Positions 26,701 through 38,500 of a stretch of 64,000 nucleotides of DNA are shown here, piece by piece (the first letter of the stretch is position 1; every line of letters starts with the position of its first letter). A model generated the notes under the pieces. It was not told the DNA's origin. It worked only from the letters and a program-made list of their open reading frames with translations, and did no database searches. The DNA comes from Vanilla planifolia (Eukaryota; Streptophyta; Magnoliopsida; Asparagales; Orchidaceae). The stretch lies in contig CM043877.1 in NCBI GenBank assembly GCA_023846275.1, positions 14,925,107 through 14,989,106 on the forward strand. The letters run 5' to 3'. The translations under genes were made by a program, and so were the position numbers.

Positions 26701-29481
26701 ACCCAACCATCTTGCCATCAAGGCAAGACTTTAGAATTTCAATAAGCGTTTGTTCATTTGCTAGCTTAACTTGGTTGTTTGTTTAAGGAAGAATAATACA
26801 TGCATACTTCAGGTGACAACCATATGTTTTATAGAAGTTTTAACGTTTTCCCACATAGAATATAATTGCAATATTAGTAGCAATAATTGAAGGAACTCCA
26901 AATTTATTGAAGATGTCTATCCAAAGAAAGTTGTGAACCTTGAAAGTTATTCAGTCCACATGAGACTTTGCCTTGATATGCTTGGATAAATAATCAACTA
27001 AGAAAAGGATAAAACATCCTTCCACCTATGGTGGTTCCAAAGAAGGTCATATATTATACTAAGAAGGATTAGGAAACAATAATTACCTTCATCTTGATTA
27101 CTAGCAAATGAGGAAAAGGAGGTTGAATCTAACATCTTTAGCATCTCCTTATAAAATGAGCAATACCCTGTACATATATGCTAGAATCCTCATGGCCAAA
27201 CTACAACTCAAGGCATGATCCTACATTCTCTTAAATGGATCGATTAAACAATGACTTGAACTTCAAAGATGAACACATTTTAGAAAAGGCACAATATAAG
27301 ACTTACAATAGAGTTGTCTTTCGACCAGGACATACCACTAGACCTGATGCTAAACCCACTCACACTAGACTTTAGAGGTAAGACCCTTGCCATGAGATAA
27401 GCTTAGAAAAAACTATCCAACAAGGAGGCCTCTCAAAATAAAGAAATGGGAGAGCTGTAAATTCAATAAACAGTAGTTTCTTGATTCTATTCTCGAGGGA
27501 TTTGAAGATCTACTTGGACGAACTTTTGATGAATATACTAAGCTAATGTTTGGTAGGCTTTAAATATTGAGTTTTTTTGTCTTGAACAAGTCATTAACTT
27601 GATTAATGATTAACTAGAAATCACTAAAGACTTCAAGATGCTTGACTTGTAACCCCACGACAAGCTTCAAACCAGCAATTAAGACTGCACACTTAGCTTG
27701 ATTGTTCGTGATAGGAAAATTAATCTTGATACATCCCTTCAATTTAACATGCTCTGAGTTTGGTAGAACAAAGCCAATGTCACAAGACTCTTCCCTTGAT
27801 GCACCAACATAGAAGTGTTAAAAACTTAATCGATAGGGTTTCGATTTGGACTTCCTTCCATTAAGAAGTCAACAAAACTTGAGAGTTGAGAGATGAGTGA
27901 GAAACAAAGATCAACTCAAACTTACTAAGAACTTTTGCAATTTTATCGAGACCTTTGTCGACTCAGGGAAGCACTTTATAGGTTTGATTAGTAATCACAA
28001 TGACAGAATTATGCTAGAAAATATTGGTGCAGTCAACGAGCTAAAAGATAAGCAAAACTAAAGCTAGGTTCTTAGTACATATTTCAAGTTATAAGAGACA
28101 ATAGATTGGGTGTTGAAAATTATTTTCCATATTAGAACAGAGCCAATAACTAACCTTGAAGTGGCAAGATAGATGAACAAGGTTCTCTTAGGACTGGATA
28201 GCTCAAGATAAGAGATTGAAATAAGCTTTGAGCTATTGAAAGGCTTTCTTGTAACTGTCTACTCATTCAAGCTTGGACTTATTGTGGAGCAACTTGAAAA
28301 AAGGTTAAGCCTTTTCATCTGACTTGGTGATAAAAAGAGTGAGTCCAACGATTAGTATAGCCAAACAATAAAAGTTTCAATGATCCTTTGGATAAGGTAC
28401 ATTTTTAGATATTTAATTGCATTTGGATTAGCTTAAAGTCGTTCACCCGACACCATAAACCAAGGAATTTTCCAAAAGCACTAAGAGTGCACTTTAATGA
28501 GTTTAGTCTCAAGTTGAACGTCATTTGGATATTGAAAGTTTGTTTTAGATCCTATAAATAAGCCTCAAATGATTTTCTTTTCACCAAGAGATCGAAATGA
28601 GCCTCTGGATTTGTCTCTTTGATTTTGAGAGATGATATCAATCATCCTTTGGTAAATGGGCCCGACATTTTCAAACCAAACGGCATAATTTTATTATAGA
28701 AAGTAAGAAAATCATTTATTAAAGTTCTTTCCTCATCCTCACAATAAAGCTAAAACTAGTGCAATTATGATATATATAATCAATACACATGTGCCACTTG
28801 TCATTACTTCTCTTGACAAAAAAGACATTAGCAAGCCACTCTAGGTGGAAGATCGGAAGAATAAAAGTTGCTTCTAACGACTTGGAAATTTCTTCCTTGA
28901 CGTAGCTTGATTCTCGATACCAAAACATGACATTTCCTATTGCACAACTAAGAACTCGGGATTTATATAAAAAACGTGTTGTGGAGTTAATCGACCAGGG
29001 CATATTAGAACGCATCCAGGCAAAAGATGTTGAGATGCTCGACCAAAAAACTTAAGGTGGTCACTCTTTCCTTTTTCCTTAAAGGTCTAATGAGATGTTT
29101 ATAGTCTTGGTTTGTTAAAAAAAATCAAGAGAAAGAGGATACAAAGAGAGTGAGAGAGAGAGAGAGAGAGATTATCGAAGACTTGTCTGAAAGCTCAATG
29201 GTTGAGATTCAAAGCTCAAGAATGTTCTTTATTATATTCAAGTAACAGCACCTCGACTGCAAAACTCATTGTACTTAAACGACATCTATTGAAAAGATGG
29301 ACTTGATGAATAAGGTGTCAAAACCATCATTTCTAACTTTTTTATAGTTGGACGACCAAGAATGATGTTATAAAGGGAAGCAACTACCACTAAGAAGTTG
29401 ATCGTATGCATTATTACTAAGTTGGAGTTTCCCAATGTCAGTGACAAGGTGATTGTCCTTTGTGGTTTTGTTCTCTCTCTC

Positions 29482-29513
<32 letters not shown>

Positions 29514-32500
29514 TTATATATATATATATATATATATATAAGAAGCTAATGAAAGAACTAATAATGGAGAGTCAAAAGTTTCAATTGATGCTGATTTTAT
29601 AGAGAGCATCAAGGAAAAGAAGATTAGCAAAACTGCTAATATCAACAAGCATCTGACAAACTTTGATATTGGCAATCAACCTAGAGATGACAATAACTTC
29701 ATCGTAAGGGTTGCCAAGTAGACGTAGATCTTTGGGCCCAAAAGAAATCAAAGGTTAGTCTGTTTTTCAAGCAGTCAAGTTAGCCATAAAGACTTCTCAA
29801 GAGGTTTTAGAGTTGACATTTCAAAATAAGCTTGTTTTTCTCCCAATATAACATGCATAATCTTAGAGCATTAGTGGCAAGGCTTGGTCATCTCTACTAA
29901 CTTGGGATGGAGCATTGGCATTTAACAACCTTTGACTACTAGAAGCAACAAAAGATTCAAGCCATTTCCCTTAGTGCTCTTGAAGATAACCTTTCTTTAC
30001 TAACCTCTTGATCAAGGTTTTAGAGTACTATATTTTTGAGGTAATGTAACCATGATTCTTATGAAATTTCGCAAAACTTGGGTTTGTCTCGATTATTCAC
30101 TAAGAGTGGTCACAATTTCTGAAACAAGCCTTCTCTTTTAGTTGTTACCAATGCTTCCTAATGTGAGGCATTCAAGGGAGTTTTGGAGTGTCAAGCTGGG
30201 AAGTTTCAAGGGGGTGACTTCCTTGATGGACACTTTTAGGAAAACCTCAATTGATATTATCTTTTCTATTTATGCTCTCGATCAACTTACGAGGCGAAGA
30301 TGCCTTTCTTTCAAAACTTCCAGTTGAGAGCAAAAGTTCATCAATGAAGCAAATTGTCTAATTGAAAATCTCTTGAAGCAGCTTGCTGGGTATTGAATCG
30401 AGTAGTTTTGAAAATCACCAAGTCAAAGTGACCTAATGAGAGTAACTTAGTTTAGATGCAGGTCCTCTTATTTCACTTCTTTGAAGGCATCTTTGAAGCA
30501 CTAGAGATAAGCATGAAAGGACTCTAATTCAAATCTTTTCAAGTCAAGCTAGGATTTAGAAACTTTCTTAAGTTTGATGCAACTTGCAAATGAAGATATT
30601 AACTTTCTCTTGAACTGATCAAAAGTGGAGATAGATTTGAGATGTAACTTCCAAAAACAATTTTTAAGTTAAATCTTAGAGAAGGGTGGACAATATGGTG
30701 ATAGCCTATGCCATGGGCTTGTCATATCAAACCATTCCACCTGTGAAGGATGGAACGCAACTGAAACCGTGAGGCTAGCAAGATCTTTGTTGACATGATA
30801 GGTTATAACTATTAGATGATGTTTGTGCTAGAAGGTTGAGCTTGAAATTTAAGCCCCACAAAATTGAGCTCAAGTAGCTAAGTCTTGAAAGTCTAGCATT
30901 TAGAGGCTATCTTTAGGGGTTGTACTCAAGAGTTTTGAGGTTCTAACCTCAAGAGTTTTGAAGATTTTGCTTTACATGGCTTGGTCATAAGTAGGAGAAG
31001 AATGAACAATTGAACATGAATATAAATATCATGAAATATATGAAGTTCAAGTACAATTACACTTAAATTGTATAAATAAAGTATTTATCATACTCATAAC
31101 ACGAAGCTAAAAAGATGAAGTATGACATGGAAGCCCATAAAAACTAATTTTGAGTTAAGCAAATAATAAAACTTAAACAAACCATAAAAACTATGACAAA
31201 AATTTAAGCAAATATATGGAATTTTTAAAGACTTCATTTAATGGCAAAGTGGTCTTGATGTTTGATTATTATACAAAAAATGAATATTAATGTTTTTTTT
31301 TACTTTATTAAAATACGTGTTAATGGATTTTAATAAGTATTCATGAGTTGTAGTCAAAGATCGTGCATAAATAGGCTAAAAAAACCTAGAATGAAAGTAT
31401 TAAATTACTAGTTTTGAGTTATTCTTATTGTACTTTTTGCTTGGTGGCCTAAATGTAATTAAAGCTTGGTGATTCCCTTTTCTTTTGTGATACTTTGGTG
31501 AGTGTTGCATATAATACTTTAGTGAGTTCTAACCCTCTTCTCTTGATCTTTTCAACCTATTTTCCATCCTTCATGTTCTCACAAAGATTTGCTCTTCTCA
31601 ATTTCTCTTAAACTCTTTCCCATCAACAAACTCTATAGTACTGTAGCTTTTGCAACTATAGCACCCACTACGCTAATCTACGCAGTTGCACACTAGCCAT
31701 GCCCAACTTGTGCACCATGCGCAACAACTAGTTGGCAAAATGAATAATGCACACCATTTGCACCCAATTACGCACCACTAGCTTCCAGTTGATGCAACAC
31801 CTATGCTCAATCTGTGCACAATTTGCACCCAACAGAATGAATAGTGCAAGCTTGTGCAAAATGAATAGTACCAACCTTCCATAATGAATAGTAACGAACT
31901 ACTTCAACTTTCAAAGCTAAAACTACCCATTCTCTTTTCCATCATTTGATATCAAAGACCCTTTCCTTTTTTCCTTCATTATTGGGTATCAAAGCTCAGC
32001 ATTGTAGTGTTCTATCCATTGCCACGGTCATGAATTTATTGGGGATTAAACTTATTTCATTTTGCAACATTATTCTGATAGCAAAGTTTCTTTCTTCATC
32101 ATATCTTAATCAAATGACATATAGAGTATAAGAACAAAACAAATCGAAAGTTTATAAAAAATTAATGAAAACTTGGTACAAATGACAAATCAACAGTAAC
32201 AGAAATGCAAGATTAATGAAAAACTTTCGAGTGCAAAACTTAAAGAATAACTTAAAAACCCAAATACAAAACTCTCTCACTTTTTCCATCGAAGAGATTG
32301 AGAAAATAGAAGAAGTTCAATTCCATGAGAGAATAGATAATAATCATGTTCTTGAATTGCCCTTGGATATATTTATTAACCTAGTTTTTACATTGATCAT
32401 AATCTACCACAATAAATTTTAAATATGAAGTTTTGTAAATTGACTCTAATGTAGGTAATTCTAGACAACAGTTTCTATTATCAATAAGACCAAACTTTTT

Positions 32501-35500
32501 GAAGGATATGGTGTTGTGACTAATGAGATTTCTAGTTAAAATTCTTCACAAAGATCTCTTGAAAAATGGAAGAGTAAACCACTCATAGAAGATGAACGAC
32601 CCACAAAAGAAGAACGTGACAAATAAGCATCGCATTTGATTGAAGAACAATTCCAACTTTGTGGAACAAAGTTTCTTTTAACAAGGGGAGAGTAATGTAA
32701 GACAAGAATGAGTAATTGAACAAGAATATAAATATCATGAAGCACATGATGAGAAAATGCAATTTGGGTTTAAATTGCATAAACAAAGTGTTTGAAATTC
32801 TTGAAATAAAGTGTGACATGAAAACTCATAAAAAGTTAATTTTGGGCCAAACAAATAATAAAAGTTCAAACCAAAAATAAAACTTATGACTAAAATTTTA
32901 GACAAATATATAGACCTATCTTACTTTGCTAAAGTACATGCTGATGCATTTTAAATGCCGGCAAGTTGTATGAAATAACACGTAAATAAACTTAAAAATT
33001 TGAAATGAAAATAGTTAATTGCTGGTTTTGAGTTATTCTCATTATGATCTTGTTCAGTAACTTGAATGTGAGTGAAGCTTGTAAGCTTTCTTTTCCTTTG
33101 AAACTTTGGTTAGTATTACAAGTAACACTTTGGTGGATTTTAACCCTCTCATCTTCATCCTTTCAACCTATTCTCAATCTTTCACGTTCTTATAAATAGT
33201 TTATTCCACCTTTCTACTTTTCTTAAATTCTTTCCCATCAACAAACATCAGAGTATAGGAGCTTCCGCAACCACAACACCTGCTAAGCTAGCCTATTCCT
33301 CATTTTTGCCTAGTTTGCGCATCAGCAAAATGAATAGCACACCCCATCTACGACCAATCTACGCACCGTTAGCTCCTAGTCAACAAAAAATTTGTTCCCA
33401 ATAAAAAAAATAGTGCAACCATGTATAGAATGAATAATACCAACCTTCCACAATGAATACTAATGAACCACTTCTTCAACTTTCAAAGGAACTCCTCCAT
33501 CATTTGGTATTAAAGACACTTTCCTTCTCTCCTCCGTTATGGTCTCAAGGATCGGACCTTTGAGAGATTGGGCTTTGAGAGTTTATCCCTAAGTGGTTGG
33601 TCATCAACACTTGTCACATGGCTACATTCCTAATCAATGGCTAGGATTTAATTTGAGAATTTTTGTATATCCTCAACCCTCTCATAGGAAAAATTTGAAT
33701 AAAAATATTATCTCCAAATTATAAATGATAATCTTACTATAAATTAATTGAACCAAATTCAACTGTCAAAATAAAATTGAATTATATGCACTCTTCAAAA
33801 CAAACAAACAAACTAGATACATCATATTTCATCAAATTCTAATTTCTTTTTACTTCAATTTTAATTTTTCATTTTTTTTCTTTCTTTTAACATAACCTAA
33901 AAGAAAGTAGCTTCATAGATAGAATACATCAAAACACAAAGAGATGCCATGTGGAACATCAAAAACACAAAGTTTATGCATAAGAATAGCTGAACTAGTT
34001 TGATCATGAGGGCTTGAGTATAAGAATAATGTGCTAAGCAATTGAGAAAGCCATGTAGTTGTGTAAGTTTGTGAATTAAACACATAAGAGTAGTTATAAC
34101 TTACATCAATAGGATTTATTCCAACATCTATAACTACTGCACCCGGCTTTAGCCAATTACCCCTCACCAAATTAGCAACTCCAGCAGCTGAGATGACTAT
34201 GTCAGCTTGGCTTGTGATCTCTGCAGGATTTTTGGTATATGAATGCACCATGCATACTGTTGCATTTTCCCTCTATTAAGAAAAAACTAGCTTCAGTGAT
34301 ACACCTAATAAGATTGCTAACAAGAATGATAATAATTTTTTATCAACATCACAATAAGTCAATGTCTTCACAAAGCAAGACAAAAACATCAGAGAAACTT
34401 CTGATATCACACTGTTAAATCAAGGCCTTTCCCTTTTAAAGAAGAAAGGAAGGGTAAGAGAGAGTTTTGCATGGCACCAAAATAGAGGAAGGAATTCCAA
34501 ATTTGATCAGAAAAATCATCAACATAAAAAATAAATGAGTATTCTTCCCCAATTTAGAAGGAAAGGACATGCCACATTACACCATAAACATCCCAAACCA
34601 AGAAGAAACATCGAATCATAACAGTGAAAATAGATTAAGGGTTGGTTTGACATAATTTTTGCTATGTGTTAAGCTGATGAATGAAATAAGAGTTGAAAAA
34701 ATGTTATTATTGAGCAATTGATAATCTCTTGTTGAGATGTAATTTTCTTTGAAAAGTTTGATCAAATTATTATTTGATTTTTTAAATACAAATAAAGAGA
34801 AAAATAATAATTATATTTTATGAGGATAAAAAACTATTTTGAATTAACAAAACAATAAAATGAAAGGATAGTTGCAGGGCCCTAGTAGTTTAAAAATAAG
34901 TAGAATTTGTTAAGCTATTTAACACAATTTGAAATAAGCAACTTTGTGACAAAAAAAAACCCAATTTCAATCATGCCAAACAAACCTTAAGAAAAATATA
35001 AAAAAAATTGTTCTCATCTGATATGGCAAAGGTACAAAAGCAAGATAATTACCTGCAGTAACAACGCAACAGGCATTCCGACGATGTTGCTCCTTCCTAT
35101 CACAACTGCCCTCTTTCCCTTGATTCCAATCTCGTACTGGTGCAGCAGTTCCATGCATCCTTTTGGTGTGCATGGTACAAATAAAGGATCCCTGCCTTGC
35201 ATGGCAAGACGACCAATATTCAGTGGATGGAAACCATCGACATCTTTCTCAATACTAACAGCATTTAAAATTTTTTCCTCATTCATTTGCTGCCAATGAT
35301 AAGAAAAAACATCAATCAACCACACCAATACTTCTCACAAGAATGATATAGTTGTTAAAGACATCGGTTGCAAACCAATGAATGAACACTTTTAACAGCT
35401 TCAATGCTGTTTTCCAAAGCTCTTCTTCATTCAAACAGAGCAGAAAACATAACCATGAAGATTTATGTCACATGTTTACATCTAATGGTGCAGTATGTAC

Positions 35501-38500
35501 TCCAACAAGTGCAATATGACCATTATGCCTTAATATTCAGTAGATAGATGACCTTTTGTCAGCCTACTATGAACTCAACATATGATGATCTCAATCACAT
35601 ATTTGAATTCCTTGCAAAGAGAGAATATTAAACATGTATATTCCACAAGGAATAGTGTATTTCCTTTCTCAATATCAAAGAGGAAAAACAAATTAAACTT
35701 GTATTATTGTGGAATTCAAATGAGGACTTAAAAGATTCAAGTCATGCACAACCATAAAAGCCATAGTTACTGGAATAAATCAAATTTATTATTGTGGTGA
35801 CACATCTTCTACACATACCCTAGGCAGAGGCAATTGCACTAGTATGCCATGGATTGCAGGATTGCTATTGAATTCAGAGATATGCTTGATAACTTCTTCC
35901 TCTTTGCAATCTTCTGGTAAATTAACTTCATACGATGCAATGCCCACAGCATCACAAGCCTTTTTCTTGTTGCGAACATAGGTTTGAGAATCCTTTCTTG
36001 AGCCAACAAGAATAACGGCCAACCCAGGAACAATGCCAGTTGAGTCTTTAATACTGACTATCTCTCCTGCAATTTCATCTCTGATCTTCTTTGCAATTGA
36101 TTTTCCATCAATAATCTTTGAGGACGCCTCAGTTACCAGTGCTACTGCAGATGGAAACGTCAAATGTCACACACCAGGTAACCCAGTTAAATGGATTTTA
36201 ACTGAGAAACAAATGTTATTCATTGTATTATATATATTACAACCCAAAGAACTTCGCAAAAAAACAAACCCATAATAGCAAAGACCCACCCTTATTTGCA
36301 TTAGTATGCATATTGTGGTATCATTAATCAAGGAAGTTATATTATATTTCTGAATTGATACATAAATGATGACAAAAAAGATAGTTGTGATATAAATAAA
36401 GGACTTATAAAAGCCCAAAAGATTTTCAGGAAATGCAAAAGAACTATTCATGCAACACTTGAAAAGCAGCAAACAAAGCAATTAATAACAAAAGCACAAA
36501 AATTAAGAACACAATTATTTGTGCATGCTGAAAAGACAAGAACATACAAAGTTAGTTCATGTTTACTTCAGCAGGATAGATCTTGAAACCTCAAAGTGCT
36601 AGAGCAGCAATCTTCCTCTTGAATAACAAGTTACATTTCAAATGTAGCAAAATTCTCATTTGTAAAGATGGCTAAGTTGGAGAAGCACATATCCTTTGTT
36701 GCAAGAACAATAGAAACATAGAGGAATATATACAAGCTGCTCTCCTTGTACCCAATTCTGAGCCAGATAAGAACAGTGGAGGGCAACTCAAGTTATTTAA
36801 TTTAATAAACCTTGTTGAACTAACAGGACACATATTCTTAAGGAACTTGTGTCAGAGAAAGGCATCAACAAGAAGCAATGGGTAGCAATGTCCAGACTGA
36901 GTATGGTGATGAGTAAGATAGATGGGATTAAATAAAGTTAATCCTGGATAATAGATTTGGATAAGAAAGTATAAGTACTCTAATGAAGAAGCAGCTTGAA
37001 TTCATTAATTTAAATATTTTATTTCTTCTAGAAACCAACTGAGTAGGGATAATACATAAGCAACTAATACTTTAAGATTCAAGTTTTGTTGCTCAGGCAA
37101 AAGTAGAACAATGGATATAGTTTGTATGTTCAATAAAAAAATGATGTAATGGAAGCTAAGAAAAATACGAAAGAATCATTCTTTGAGGATTTTAATTGGC
37201 CACGAGACAATTATATTGGAAGTGTTTAAGCTCTAAAGTCAAAATGGTTGTATAAATTAACCATTTCAATAGATTTGGATAGTTATCATGTAAAAGTAGA
37301 ACAAGGAATAAAGTTTGCATGGACTATAAAAAGATGATGCAATGGAAGCTAACAAAAATGGGAAAGAATCATTTTTTAAGAGCTTAATTGGTCATGAGAC
37401 TATTATATTGTAAGTGTTTAAGCTCTAAAGTAAATAGTTGTATAAATTAATCATTTTAAAGTATTTGGATAGTTTTCATAGAAGACCTAATAGAACATTT
37501 AGTAAGAGAAGTAAAAGAATTTAAAGACATCCATAGTAATTATGGCTTTGGATTAATTAGTGAAAATAATCAAATCTTGCAGTTTGTCTTGTCACAGGGT
37601 TTAATGATTGCCGACACTTTCTTTTAAGACAAAAGAGGAACAGGTGATTACTAATTCAAATGAATTCTTAAGAATACAAATGATTATTTTTTGTAAGGAA
37701 AATAGATCATTTAAATGCAAATATTACAAGTTTACAACAAGAAAAAGATAGCTACTAAAGGCCAAAATATTGTCCCAAAAATCAATGGTAAGCTCTAAAG
37801 AATGAAAATGATTGTCTCAAAAGGTAGGGTTGTCCAACTATGGTGGTTAGATATAGATAGAATGTTAATATCATGTGATAGAATATTACCAATTGTATTC
37901 ACAAGTAATAAATTATAGGCTAAAACAAACTAAAAGGCAAATTGAATTCCTAAACATGCTTCACAATGGAAATAATAAATTTAAGAAGAAGTTTAACGCA
38001 AAGAAGTTACTCATGGATTTTAGCATACATCAATTATAAAAAGAATTGGGAAACATCATCAGGCTCAAAAAGTATATTGATGCAAGGGACATTGATATTA
38101 GAGAAATTTATTACTGATTGGACACATAAGAAAGGAAAGTACACAAGTTTTCCAACATCAGATTGAAACTGTGGCTCAAGTGAAGTGCATTAAGGATGAT
38201 CATCGAGAAGCTCAATTCAAATAAGAGGTTATTATGTTAAAAAAGATGAGGTTCTTTCATAATCTTTTCAACAAAAATTGTGTCGAAGTGATAGATTTAG
38301 TTCAGCAGAATCATTTTAGAAAAGTAAAAACTTTTTATTCCGTGAGTTGGATTATGAATCAAAACTTTGAAAAGTTTTCAAGAACCTGAGCAGTGGATAA
38401 GTAGTATGATATAATTGCTTTCCGACAAGTGTGCGAATATATAAAAAAAAAGTTACTCCACTTATTATCTTAAATGTGATCGTGAATTCTAAGATGAATG

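Larger units (their letters stand above)
24313..33690 (-). mobile_element. Broken Ty3-type (Tat-like) LTR retrotransposon in the last FOLD4 intron
   Basis: The element lies on the minus strand, the same orientation as the host gene. The 3' LTR is near 24313-24650. The 5' LTR is represented by 30830-30970 and 33540-33690, separated by a younger insertion; matching blocks include 'ttaagcccca', 'gagtctcaag'-type motifs and 'caatggctaggattt'. Internally, from right to left: a gag-like zone (about 29.8-30.8 kb), a reverse transcriptase fragment (28719-29015, with the EWLANV and KWHMCIDY-type motifs of the Tat/Ogre branch), an RNase H-like zone (27.5-28.1 kb), an integrase-like zone (26.5-27.1 kb), then a tandem array at 25.0-25.4 kb before the 3' LTR. 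It is old and heavily broken, with dozens of breaks. Exact LTR ends are uncertain. Confidence 0.75.

Noticed and set aside
36144-36163. Starting FOLD4 at the upstream codon of exon 2 (36163)
   Set aside because: A good acceptor (CTGCAG) lies at 36145 and the transit-peptide exon at 39.7 kb joins in phase; the upstream codons are intron.
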